A DNA stretch of 64,000 bases from Aquabacter cavernae (GTDB taxonomy: Bacteria > Pseudomonadota > Alphaproteobacteria > Rhizobiales > Xanthobacteraceae): NCBI RefSeq assembly GCF_003993795.1, contig NZ_RWKV01000015.1, positions 310,001-374,000 on the forward strand, written 5' to 3'. A program made the translations under genes and the position numbers. Position 1 is the stretch's first letter. Each line of letters opens with the position of its first letter. Below, in pieces: positions 43,855-52,131 of the stretch. The notes under the pieces are model-generated. The model was not told the DNA's origin. It saw nothing but the letters and a program-made list of their open reading frames with translations, and did no database searches.

Positions 43855-45228
43855 ATGACCGATGCGCCTTCCAAGTCCGGTGCGACTTCGTCCGGTGAGA
43901 CTGCCGATCCCACGTCCAAGGCGTCCCCCACCTCGGTGTCCCGCCGCTCGCTCCTGAAGGGCAGCGCCGCGGCGCTCGGTGCGGCGGCTCTGTTCGACGC
44001 CGCGCGGCTGATCTTCCCCGGCGGCGTTCCCATGGCCCATGCGGCGGCGCCCGAAACCACCAAGGCGATCCTTGGCTACATCGCGCTCATGGACGCCTCT
44101 CCCCTGGTGATCGCCAAGGAGAAGGGCCTGTTCGCCAAATACGGCGTGCCGGACGTGGAGGTGGTGAAGCAGGCCTCCTGGGGCGCGACGCGCGACAATC
44201 TGGTGCTCGGTGGCGCGGCCAACGGCATCGACGGCGCCCACATCCTCTCGCCCATGCCCTACCTCATCTCCACCGGCAAGGTGACGCAGAACAACACCCC
44301 GGTGCCCCTCTACATCCTGGCCCGCCTCAATCTCGACGCGCAGGCGGTGTCGGTTTCCAACGAGTACAAGGATCTCAACGCCACCACCGACGCCTCGGCC
44401 CTCAAGGCGGCCTTCGCGAAGAAGAAGGCGGAAGGCAAGGAAGTGAAGGTCGCCATGACCTTCCCGGGTGGCACCCACGATCTGTGGATCCGCTATTGGC
44501 TCGCCGCCGCCGGCATCGACCCGGACAAGGACGTGTCCACCATCGTCGTCCCGCCGCCCCAGATGGTGGCGAACATGAAGGTGGGCAACATGGACGCCTT
44601 CTGCGTGGGCGAGCCCTGGAACGAGCAACTCGTGAACCAGGGCATCGGCTACACCGCCTGCACCACCGGCGAGATCTGGAAGGAGCATCCCGAGAAGGCG
44701 CTCTCCATGCGCGCCGACTTCGTGGACAAGAACCCCAACACCACCAAGGCCATCCTCATGGCGGTGATGGAAGCCCAGCAATGGTGCGACAAGATGGAGA
44801 ACAAGCAGGAGCTGGCCGAGATCGTCGGCAAGCGCCAGTGGTTCAACGTTCCCGTCTCCGACATCATCGGCCGCCTGAAGGGCGACATCAATTACGGCAA
44901 CGGCCGGGTGGTGAAGAATTCCGACCAGTACATGAAGTTCTGGAAGGACCACGCCTCCTATCCTTTCCAGAGCCATGATACCTGGTTCCTCACCGAGGAT
45001 ATCCGCTGGGGCAAGTTCGAGCCCACGCTCGACATGAAGGCCCTGGTCTCCAAGGTGAACCGCGAGGACCTGTGGCGCGAGGCAGCCAAGACCATGTCGG
45101 TCTCCGCCGCCGACATCCCCGCCTCCACCTCCCGCGGGAAAGAGACCTTCTTCGACGGCAAGGTGTTCGATCCGGCGGATCCCCAGGCCTACCTGAAGAC
45201 CCTCACCATCAAGCGCGTCGAAGTCTGA
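43855..45228 (+). CDS. nrtA: Nitrate ABC transporter substrate-binding protein (NrtA/CmpA family)
   Basis: 457 residues. A Tat signal with RR at 30-31 (SRRSLLKGSAAALGAAALFD) directs it to the periplasm. The mature part has TTKAILGYIALMDASPLVIAK (in two blocks), HILSPMPYLISTGKVTQNN, PGGTHDLWIRYWLAAAGI, and NMDAFCVGEPWNEQLVNQGIG, the nitrate/bicarbonate-binding family pattern. It captures nitrate or nitrite for the permease and ATPase encoded next. AGGGGAA precedes the ATG by 5 bases. First gene of the operon, directly behind the sigma-54/ANTAR leader. Confidence 0.93.
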   Translation: MTDAPSKSGATSSGETADPTSKASPTSVSRRSLLKGSAAALGAAALFDAARLIFPGGVPMAHAAAPETTKAILGYIALMDASPLVIAKEKGLFAKYGVPDVEVVKQASWGATRDNLVLGGAANGIDGAHILSPMPYLISTGKVTQNNTPVPLYILARLNLDAQAVSVSNEYKDLNATTDASALKAAFAKKKAEGKEVKVAMTFPGGTHDLWIRYWLAAAGIDPDKDVSTIVVPPPQMVANMKVGNMDAFCVGEPWNEQLVNQGIGYTACTTGEIWKEHPEKALSMRADFVDKNPNTTKAILMAVMEAQQWCDKMENKQELAEIVGKRQWFNVPVSDIIGRLKGDINYGNGRVVKNSDQYMKFWKDHASYPFQSHDTWFLTEDIRWGKFEPTLDMKALVSKVNREDLWREAAKTMSVSAADIPASTSRGKETFFDGKVFDPADPQAYLKTLTIKRVEV

Positions 45229-45254
45229 CGTCCCATTTCCGGGGAGAGCCACGC

Positions 45255-46145
45255 ATGTCCGTCACCGCCTTGAAGGAACCGCCGCAGACCGCCCGCCGCG
45301 CCAGCGCGCAGGTGGTTCGGCTCGCGCCCGCACGCTCATCGCTTTCCGCCCGCTTCCGGGCGGCGGGGCGCTGGGCCGCGGTGAACATCATTCCGCCCCT
45401 GGTGGTGACGGTCCTGCTGCTCGTGCTCTGGGAAATGCTCTGCGCCAGCCCCACGGCGACGCTACCCTCCCCGAGCCGCATCTGGGCTGAATCGAAGGAC
45501 CTGATCGTTGATCCCTTCTTCGTGGCCGGCCCCCAGGATATCGGCCTCGGCCTCAGGGTGATGGTCTCGCTCCAGCGAGTGGCGGTGGGCTTCGGGCTCG
45601 CCGCCATCGTGGGGGTGCTGCTGGGCGCCGTCATCGGCCAGTCGGTCTGGGCCATGCGCGGCCTCGACCCCATCTTCCAGATGCTGCGCACGGTGCCCCC
45701 GCTCGCCTGGCTGCCGCTGGCGCTGGCCGCGTTCCGCGACAGTAATCCCTCCGCCATCTTCGTGATCTTCATCACCGCCATCTGGCCCGTCATCATCAAC
45801 ACGGCGGTGGGCATCCGGAACATCCCGCAGGACTACCGGAACGTGGCCCAGGTGCTGCGGCTGAACCCGCTGGAATTTTTCTGGAAGATCATGCTGCCCT
45901 CGGCGGCGCCCTACATCTTCACCGGCCTGCGCATCGGTGTCGGCCTGTCCTGGCTCGCCATCGTGGCGGCGGAGATGCTCACCGGCGGCGTCGGCATCGG
46001 CTTCTTCATCTGGGATGCGTGGAACTCCTCCCGCCTGCCCGACATCATCGTCGCCCTGGTCTATATCGGCGTCGTGGGCTTCGTCCTCGACCGCCTGGTG
46101 GCCGGCATCTCCGCAATCGTCACCCGCGGCACGGCTTCGGCTTGA
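45255..46145 (+). CDS. nrtB: Nitrate ABC transporter permease (NrtB family)
   Basis: 296 residues from ATG 45255, with GGGGAGAG upstream. About six membrane spans, with the binding-protein-dependent transport signature near 225-265 in PSAAPYIFTGLRIGVGLSW and AEMLTGGVGIGFFIWDAWN. IFQMLRTVPPLAWLPLAL and SNPSAIFVIFITAIWPVIINT are typical of NrtB/TauC permeases. It forms the membrane channel for nitrate with the ATPase encoded 10 bases on. Confidence 0.93.
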   Translation: MSVTALKEPPQTARRASAQVVRLAPARSSLSARFRAAGRWAAVNIIPPLVVTVLLLVLWEMLCASPTATLPSPSRIWAESKDLIVDPFFVAGPQDIGLGLRVMVSLQRVAVGFGLAAIVGVLLGAVIGQSVWAMRGLDPIFQMLRTVPPLAWLPLALAAFRDSNPSAIFVIFITAIWPVIINTAVGIRNIPQDYRNVAQVLRLNPLEFFWKIMLPSAAPYIFTGLRIGVGLSWLAIVAAEMLTGGVGIGFFIWDAWNSSRLPDIIVALVYIGVVGFVLDRLVAGISAIVTRGTASA

Positions 46146-46155
46146 GGAGGCTTCC

Positions 46156-46956
46156 ATGTCCCACGCCCCGTATCTCCAGTTCAGCCAGATCGGCAAGACC
46201 TTCACCCGCGGCGCCGCCACCACGGAGGTGCTTAAGGAGGTCTCGCTCGACATCGCCAAGGGCGAATACATCTCGATCATCGGCCATTCCGGCTGCGGCA
46301 AGTCCACCTTGCTCAACATCGTGGCGGGCCTCACCGGGGCCACCACCGGCGGCGTCATCCTGGACGGGCGGGAAGTGAACGCGCCCGGCCCCGATCGGGC
46401 CGTGGTGTTCCAGAACCACTCCCTCCTGCCCTGGCTCACGGTCTACGACAATGTGCGGCTCGCCGTGGACAAGGTGTTCTCCGGCAAGCGCTCCCGCGCC
46501 GAACGGGACGCCTGGACGCTGCACAATCTCGAACTGGTGCAGATGACCCACGCCAAGGACAAGCGCCCGGCGGAAATCTCCGGCGGCATGAAGCAGCGCG
46601 TGGGCATCGCCCGGGCTCTGGCCATGGAGCCGAAGGTGCTGCTGCTGGACGAGCCGTTCGGGGCACTGGACGCGCTCACCCGCGCCCACCTGCAGGACAG
46701 CGTCATGCAGATCCATGCCACCCTCGGCAACACCATCCTCATGATCACCCACGACGTGGACGAGGCCGTGCTGCTCTCGGACCGCATCGTGATGATGACC
46801 AACGGCCCCTCCGCCCGTATCGGCGAAGTGCTGGACGTGAACCTGGTGCGCCCCCGCAAGCGGCTCGATCTGGTCTCCAACGCCACCTACCTCAAGGCCC
46901 GCGAAGCGGTGCTGAAATTCCTCCACGAGCGCCATCGCTTCGTGGAAGCCGCCTGA
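46156..46956 (+). CDS. nrtC: Nitrate ABC transporter ATP-binding protein (NrtD/NrtC type)
   Basis: 266 residues from ATG 46156 with GGAGG 7 bases upstream. Walker A GHSGCGKST, Q-loop VVFQNHSLLPWL, signature SGGMKQRVGIARAL, Walker B VLLLDEPFGALD and switch histidine MITHDVDEA are intact. It lacks the extra NrtA-like C-terminal domain of cyanobacterial NrtC, so a homodimer is likely. The symbol is positional; NrtD or CmpD would be equally apt. Confidence 0.93.
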   Translation: MSHAPYLQFSQIGKTFTRGAATTEVLKEVSLDIAKGEYISIIGHSGCGKSTLLNIVAGLTGATTGGVILDGREVNAPGPDRAVVFQNHSLLPWLTVYDNVRLAVDKVFSGKRSRAERDAWTLHNLELVQMTHAKDKRPAEISGGMKQRVGIARALAMEPKVLLLDEPFGALDALTRAHLQDSVMQIHATLGNTILMITHDVDEAVLLSDRIVMMTNGPSARIGEVLDVNLVRPRKRLDLVSNATYLKAREAVLKFLHERHRFVEAA

Positions 46957-46992
46957 CCCGCAACCCCATCCGCCCAGCCAAGGAGCCTTCCC

Positions 46993-47427
46993 ATGCTTCC
47001 CAGCCAAGTGGAATTGATCCAGTCCTCCTTCGCGAAGGTCGCGCCCATCTCCGAGACGGCCGCCGGCCTGTTCTATGGCCGGCTGTTCGAGATCGCACCC
47101 GAAGTGAAGCCCATGTTCAAGGGCGACATGCGCGAGCAGGGCCGCAAGCTCATGGCGACCCTCGCCGTGGTGGTGAAGGGCCTTTCCAATCTCGAAGCCG
47201 TGGTGCCCGCCGCCCAGGTACTGGCGAAGCGCCATGTGGCCTATGGGGTGAAGGATGCGCACTACGCCCCCGTGGGCGCCGCCTTGCTCTGGACCCTGGA
47301 ACAGGGCCTCGGGCCGGACTTCACCCCCGAAGTGAAGGCCGCCTGGGCAGAGGCCTACGGGATCCTCTCCTCCGTCATGATCGCCGCGGCCGCCGAGGCC
47401 GCGCCGACCACCGCAGCGGCGGAGTAG
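46993..47427 (+). CDS. Single-domain bacterial haemoglobin
   Basis: 144 residues, globin of the Vitreoscilla/flavohaemoglobin type, without the reductase domain. Tyr 28 (LFYGRLFEIAP) is the B10 position, Gln 49 the E7, and His 81 in AKRHVAYGV the proximal iron ligand, followed by HYAPVGAALLWTL. Globins of this kind in nitrate operons are thought to handle nitric oxide formed from nitrite or to deliver nitrite/NO. The neighbouring FAD/NAD(P)H proteins could reduce it. An Ala-rich tail ends the protein. AAGGAG precedes the start. Confidence 0.9.
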   Translation: MLPSQVELIQSSFAKVAPISETAAGLFYGRLFEIAPEVKPMFKGDMREQGRKLMATLAVVVKGLSNLEAVVPAAQVLAKRHVAYGVKDAHYAPVGAALLWTLEQGLGPDFTPEVKAAWAEAYGILSSVMIAAAAEAAPTTAAAE

Positions 47428-47431
47428 GCCC

Positions 47432-48634
47432 ATGTCCGAGCCCCTCGTCATCGTCGGCAATGGCATGGCCGCGGCGAAGCTCTGCGAGGAACTATCGCGC
47501 CGGGCGCTGGGGCGCTATTCCGTCGCCGTCGTGGGGGCGGAGCCGCACCTGGCCTATAACCGCGTTCTCCTGTCGGACGTGCTGGCGGGCAAGGTGGACA
47601 TGGCCGCCACCCGCTTGCGCCCGGCGGACTGGTGGCGGCAGACGGGCGTGACGCTCATCTATGGCACCCCCGCCGCCGCCATCGACCGGGAGGCCCGTGC
47701 GCTGGCGCTGGAGGACGGGCGCCGCCTGCCCTTCTCGCGCCTTGTCCTCGCCACCGGCTCCGAGCCCATCCGCCTGCCCATTCCCGGCGCCCATCTGCCG
47801 GGCGTCGTCACCTTCCGGGATCTGGCGGACGTGCAGGTCCTGATGGCGGCGGCGCGGCCGGGCCTGCGCGCCGTGGTGGTGGGCGGCGGGCTGCTGGGAC
47901 TGGAAGCCGCCAGCGGGCTCGCCCGCGCGGGTGCGCAGACCACATTGGTCCATCTCATGGACCGCCTCATGGAGCGCCAGCTCGACACCCGCGCCGCAGC
48001 CCTGCTGCGCGGGGCGGTGGAGGCGCAGGGCATCCAGGTGGAACTGAATGCCCAGAGCGCCGCCGTGGACGGCACGGGGCGCGCCGAGGGCCTGCGCCTT
48101 GCCGACGGGCGCCTGCTGCCCGCCGACATCGTGGTGATGGCCTGCGGCGTGCGGCCCAACGCCCATTTGGCGCGGGCCGCGGGCCTTGCCAGCAATCGCG
48201 GGGTCCTGGTGGATGACGGCCTCGCCACCAGCGACCCGGACATCTTCGCCCTCGGCGAATGCGCCGAGCATCGCGGCAGTTGCTATGGCCTCGTGGCTCC
48301 GGCCTACGAGCAGGCGCAGGTGCTCGCGGAGCGCCTCGCCGGACGGCAGGCCGCCTATGAGGGCAGCACGGTCTCCACCAACCTGAAGGTCTCCGGCGTC
48401 TTCGTCTTCTCGGCCGGGGATATCGGCCCCGGAGGCGAGGAGATCGTGCTCGCCGACCGGGGCCTCGGCCTCTATCGCCGCCTCGTCATCAAGGACGGCT
48501 GCCTCTCAGGGGCGGTTCTGTTCGGGGATACGTCCGACGGCCCCTTCTATCTCGACCTCATCACGAACCGCACCCCCATCGCCGCCCTGCGCGCGGACCT
48601 GGCCTTCGGCCGGGCCGTGGCGCAGGCGGCCTGA
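47432..48634 (+). CDS. FAD-NAD(P)H oxidoreductase (NirB N-terminal / rubredoxin reductase-like)
   Basis: 400 residues. FAD-binding LVIVGNGMAAAKLCEEL at the start, LVLATGSEPIRLPIPG near 105, second Rossmann motif VVVGGGLLGLEAASGLA near 150, and DIFALGECAEHRG near 270. It matches the first part of the NADH nitrite reductase large subunit NirB and the NasC/NasB electron-transfer proteins, without their siroheme part. It most likely takes electrons from NAD(P)H to nitrate reductase, whose C-terminus has a BFD-like [2Fe-2S] site, or to the haemoglobin encoded 4 bases upstream. Confidence 0.85.
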   Translation: MSEPLVIVGNGMAAAKLCEELSRRALGRYSVAVVGAEPHLAYNRVLLSDVLAGKVDMAATRLRPADWWRQTGVTLIYGTPAAAIDREARALALEDGRRLPFSRLVLATGSEPIRLPIPGAHLPGVVTFRDLADVQVLMAAARPGLRAVVVGGGLLGLEAASGLARAGAQTTLVHLMDRLMERQLDTRAAALLRGAVEAQGIQVELNAQSAAVDGTGRAEGLRLADGRLLPADIVVMACGVRPNAHLARAAGLASNRGVLVDDGLATSDPDIFALGECAEHRGSCYGLVAPAYEQAQVLAERLAGRQAAYEGSTVSTNLKVSGVFVFSAGDIGPGGEEIVLADRGLGLYRRLVIKDGCLSGAVLFGDTSDGPFYLDLITNRTPIAALRADLAFGRAVAQAA

Positions 48635-48644
48635 GAGACAGACA

Positions 48645-50450
48645 ATGAGCGGCGACTTCTCGGCGGAACAGAAACGCTATCTGGAAGGCTTCATTTCCGG
48701 GGCCCAAGCCATGCGCGGCCAAGGTCTCGCAGGGCATGGCCTCGCAGGGCATGGCCCCGCGCCCGCCGGGCAGCCCGCGCCCGAGCCCACCGGTCCCGAA
48801 GCCGCCAGCCACAAGGCCATGGCCCGCACCGAGGCGGAGGGCCGCAAGCTCACGCCCGAGGAGAAGGCGAAGCGCGAGGAGCTGGGCCTCGACAGCTATG
48901 ACCGCATGAAGGCCCACGCGGCCGAAGGCACCTTTCCCAAGGGGCCGGACATGCTGCGCTGGAAGTATCACGGCCTGTTCTACGTCGCCCCCGCGCAGGA
49001 CAGCTTCATGTGCCGCCTGCGCATGCCCAACGGCATCCTCACCCATTGGCAGGTGCGCGGCCTCGCCGACATCGCGCAGGACCATGGCGGCGGCTACAGC
49101 GACGTGACCACCCGCGCCAATCTCCAGATCCGCGATATCCCCGCCACGGACGGCGTGATCCTCCTGGAAAAGCTGGTGGATCTCGGCCTCACCGCGAAGG
49201 GCTCCGGCGCCGACAATATCCGCAACGTCACCGGCACGCCCACGGCGGGCATCGACCCGCAGGAACTGCTGGATACCCGGCCCTATGCCAAGGACTGGCA
49301 CCATTACATCCTGAACAGCCGCGACATGTACGGCCTGCCGCGCAAGTTCAACGTGGCCTTCGACGGCGCGGGGCTGATCGGCGCGCTGGAGGACACCAAC
49401 GATATCGGCTTCCAGGCCATCGAGGTGAAGGACGGGTTCGGCATCGCGCCGGGCGTCTGGTTCCGCCTCGCGCTGGGCGGCATCACCGGCCACAAGGACT
49501 TCGCCCGCGACACCGGCGTGATCCTCAAGCCCGAGGAGGCCACCAAGGTGGCCGCCGCCATCGTGCGGGTCTTCATCGACACCGGCGACCGCACGGACCG
49601 CAAGAAGGCCCGGCTGAAATATGTGCTCGATGCCTGGGGCTTCGAGAAATTCCTCGCCGCCGTGGAGCAGAAGCTGGGCGCCCCCCTGACGCGCTGCCCC
49701 GCCGAAGCCGTGGCGCCGCGCCCGGAGCAGGACCGCATGGCGCATCTGGGCGTCCACCCCCAGAAGCAGGCGGGCCTCAACTGGATCGGCGTCGGCCTTC
49801 CCGTGGGCCGCATGACGGCGGACCAGATGCGCGGCCTCGCCGACATCGCCGCCGGCATGGGCGACGGCCATCTGCGCCTCACCGTCTGGCAGAACCTTCT
49901 TCTCTCCGGCATTCCCGACGCCCATGTGGCGGCGGCGAAGGAAGTGGTTGCCGGCCTCGGCCTCACCGCCGAACCGAGCGTGCTCCAGGCGGGCCTCGTG
50001 GCCTGCACGGGCGCCGCCGGGTGCCGCTTCGGCAATGCGGACACCAAGGCCACCGCCCGCGCCATCGGCGCCCATTGCGGGCCGCGCGTGGCGCTGGATG
50101 GGCCGGTGAACATCCATGTCACCGGCTGCCACAATAGCTGCGCCCAGCATTATATCGGCGATATCGGCCTCGTCGGCGCCCGTGTGCCCCTCAATGACGA
50201 GGGCGACACCGTGGACGGCTATCACCTGCTGGTGGGCGGCGGCTTCGGCACCGATGCCGCCATCGCGCAGGAACTCTATCGCGACGTGACGGCGGAAGCC
50301 GCCCCCGTCCTGGTGGAAAAGCTGCTGAAAGTCTGGCTCGCCCACCGCGCCCCGCAGGAGCCGTTCGCCGCCTTCACCCGCCGTCTGCCGACGGACCAGC
50401 TCACATCCCTCATCGACACCCAGCCCGTGGAAGCGGAGGCCGGCGCATGA
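48645..50450 (+). CDS. nirA: Siroheme-[4Fe-4S] nitrite reductase (NirA family)
   Basis: 601 residues. Two nitrite/sulfite reductase ferredoxin-like half domains, with the siroheme-[4Fe-4S] ligands in ACTGAAGCRFGNADTKA (Cys-x5-Cys) and TGCHNSCAQHYIGDIG (Cys-x3-Cys). The first half-domain has VTTRANLQIRDI. Catalyses the six-electron reduction of nitrite to ammonium in the cytoplasm. An N-terminal helix DFSAEQKRYLEGFISG is followed by a low-complexity stretch with GLAGH repeated. Its gene overlaps that of its likely electron donor by ATGA. Sulfite reductase is the alternative reading, made unlikely by operon context. Confidence 0.9.
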   Translation: MSGDFSAEQKRYLEGFISGAQAMRGQGLAGHGLAGHGPAPAGQPAPEPTGPEAASHKAMARTEAEGRKLTPEEKAKREELGLDSYDRMKAHAAEGTFPKGPDMLRWKYHGLFYVAPAQDSFMCRLRMPNGILTHWQVRGLADIAQDHGGGYSDVTTRANLQIRDIPATDGVILLEKLVDLGLTAKGSGADNIRNVTGTPTAGIDPQELLDTRPYAKDWHHYILNSRDMYGLPRKFNVAFDGAGLIGALEDTNDIGFQAIEVKDGFGIAPGVWFRLALGGITGHKDFARDTGVILKPEEATKVAAAIVRVFIDTGDRTDRKKARLKYVLDAWGFEKFLAAVEQKLGAPLTRCPAEAVAPRPEQDRMAHLGVHPQKQAGLNWIGVGLPVGRMTADQMRGLADIAAGMGDGHLRLTVWQNLLLSGIPDAHVAAAKEVVAGLGLTAEPSVLQAGLVACTGAAGCRFGNADTKATARAIGAHCGPRVALDGPVNIHVTGCHNSCAQHYIGDIGLVGARVPLNDEGDTVDGYHLLVGGGFGTDAAIAQELYRDVTAEAAPVLVEKLLKVWLAHRAPQEPFAAFTRRLPTDQLTSLIDTQPVEAEAGA

Positions 50451-52036
50451 CCCTCCAGAGCCCTCCCCCTCTCGTCCCCTATCTGCCGGAAAACGCGCCC
50501 TTCTCCCCCGAGCAGCGCGCGTGGCTCAACGGCTTCTTCGCGGGCATCTTCTCCGGCACGCCGGGCGCCACCGCCCTCTCCCCCGAAGCGTCCGCCGCCC
50601 TGATGCCGGGCGAGGCCATCGCGGAGGATGACGGCGCGCCCTGGCATGATGCCGCCATGCCCATCACTGAGCGCATGAAGCTGGCGGAAGGCCGCCCGCT
50701 CGCCCGGCGCATGATGGCGGCCATGGCCCAGCAGGATTGCGGCCAGTGCGGCTATGTCTGCGAGAGCTATTCCAAGGCCCTGGCGGATGGGACCGAAAAA
50801 GCCCTCAACCTCTGCGCACCCGGCGGCAAGGAGACGCTGCGCACGCTGAAGGCCCTGGCGGCGGAACAGGACAGCGCGCCTGCCGCTGCTCCGGCCGCCA
50901 CGCCCGCACCCACAGTGGGCGCGCCGCGCGGCACCCGCGACAATCCGGGCGAGGTGACCTTCCTCGGCCGCGCGCGGCTCAACGGGCCGGGTTCGGAAAA
51001 GGAAACCTGGCATATCGACTTCGATCTGGAGGGCTCGGGGATCGACTACAAGGCGGGAGACAGTTTCGGCCTGTTCCCGCAGAACGATCCCGGCCTCGTG
51101 GAGGCGGTGCTGCGCGCGCTGGACGCGCCCGCCGATTATCCGGTGGGCGACACGGTGCTGGGCGAGATTCTGGCACGGGATGTCTGCCTGAAATCGGCGC
51201 CCGACAGCCTCTTCACCCTCTTCTCCTACCTCACGGGCGGCAGCCGCAAGGCGAAGGCCCGCGCGCTCTCGGCGGGCGAAGACCCGGACGGCGACGCCGC
51301 CACCCTGGACGTGCTCGCCGCCCTGGAGAAATTCGCGGGCACGCGGCCCGACCCGGAGGCGGTGGTGGAATGCCTGGAGCCGCTCCAGCCGCGCCTTTAT
51401 TCCATCTCCTCCAGCCCGCTGGCGACGCCCGGCCGCCTCAGCCTCACGGTGGATGCGGTGCGCTATGAGATGGGCGCGCGCACCCGCCTCGGCGTGTGCT
51501 CCACCTTCCTCGGCGGCCGTGTGCCGGCCGGCACACGGCTCAAGGCCTATATCCAGAAGGCGCACGGCTTCGGCCTGCCGGAAAACCCGGCGACGCCGGT
51601 CATCATGGTGGGGCCGGGCACCGGCATCGCCCCGTTCCGCGCCTTCCTGCACGAGCGCATGGCCGCCAAGGCACCGGGGCGCAACTGGCTGTTCTTCGGC
51701 CACCAGCGCCGCGACACGGATTTTTTCTACGCGGACGAACTCTCCGGCATGCAAGCCGCCGGATGCCTGACGCGGCTCGACACCGCCTGGTCGCGGGACG
51801 GGGAGCGCAAGGTCTATGTGCAGGACCGTATCCGGGAAGCGGGCGCGGACCTCTGGGCGTGGCTTTCGGACGGCGCGCATTTCTACATTTGCGGCGATGC
51901 CAAGCGCATGGCGAAGGATGTGGAGGCAGCGGTGCTGGATGTCGCCGCCACCCATGGCGGCCTCAGCGCGGAGAAAGCCGCCGCCTTCCTGGCGGACCTG
52001 AAGACAGCCGGACGCTATCAGGCCGACGTATATTGA
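50447..52036 (+). CDS. CysJ-like FAD/NADPH reductase with N-terminal FeS domain
   Basis: 529 residues. In place of the FMN flavodoxin domain of CysJ, residues 85-130 carry four cysteines at 98, 101, 105 and 123 (QDCGQCGYVCESYSKA, then LNLCAPGGKE), the pattern of the PF04060-type [4Fe-4S] domain. An FNR-type module follows: LYSISSSP for FAD, LGVCSTFLGG, VGPGTGIAPFRAFLHER for NADPH and FYICGDAKRMAKDVE. It should pass electrons from NADPH through FAD and the cluster to NirA, with which it overlaps by 4 bases. Its N-terminus, FSPEQRAWLNGFFAGIFSG, resembles that of NirA. Confidence 0.87.
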   Translation: MTLQSPPPLVPYLPENAPFSPEQRAWLNGFFAGIFSGTPGATALSPEASAALMPGEAIAEDDGAPWHDAAMPITERMKLAEGRPLARRMMAAMAQQDCGQCGYVCESYSKALADGTEKALNLCAPGGKETLRTLKALAAEQDSAPAAAPAATPAPTVGAPRGTRDNPGEVTFLGRARLNGPGSEKETWHIDFDLEGSGIDYKAGDSFGLFPQNDPGLVEAVLRALDAPADYPVGDTVLGEILARDVCLKSAPDSLFTLFSYLTGGSRKAKARALSAGEDPDGDAATLDVLAALEKFAGTRPDPEAVVECLEPLQPRLYSISSSPLATPGRLSLTVDAVRYEMGARTRLGVCSTFLGGRVPAGTRLKAYIQKAHGFGLPENPATPVIMVGPGTGIAPFRAFLHERMAAKAPGRNWLFFGHQRRDTDFFYADELSGMQAAGCLTRLDTAWSRDGERKVYVQDRIREAGADLWAWLSDGAHFYICGDAKRMAKDVEAAVLDVAATHGGLSAEKAAAFLADLKTAGRYQADVY

Positions 52037-52044
52037 GGGATGTG

Positions 52045-52131
52045 ATGCTTCAGGCGATCGCTTCCACCTTTCTCCATCCTTCCCCGCACGCGGGCGCGCA
52101 AGCCGGTCGCGGCGGGAGGGGCGCCCCATGA
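52045..52131 (+). CDS. Possible 28-residue leader ORF coupled to nasA
   Basis: An ATG at 52045 with GAGGGA ahead opens 28 codons (MLQAIASTFLHPSPHAGAQA...) that stop by overlapping the nasA start codon (ATGA at 52128). It could couple nasA translation to the upstream genes. The sequence itself looks like GC-rich spacer with a CCCCGCACGCGGG palindrome, so chance is quite possible. Confidence 0.25.
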   Translation: MLQAIASTFLHPSPHAGAQAGRGGRGAP

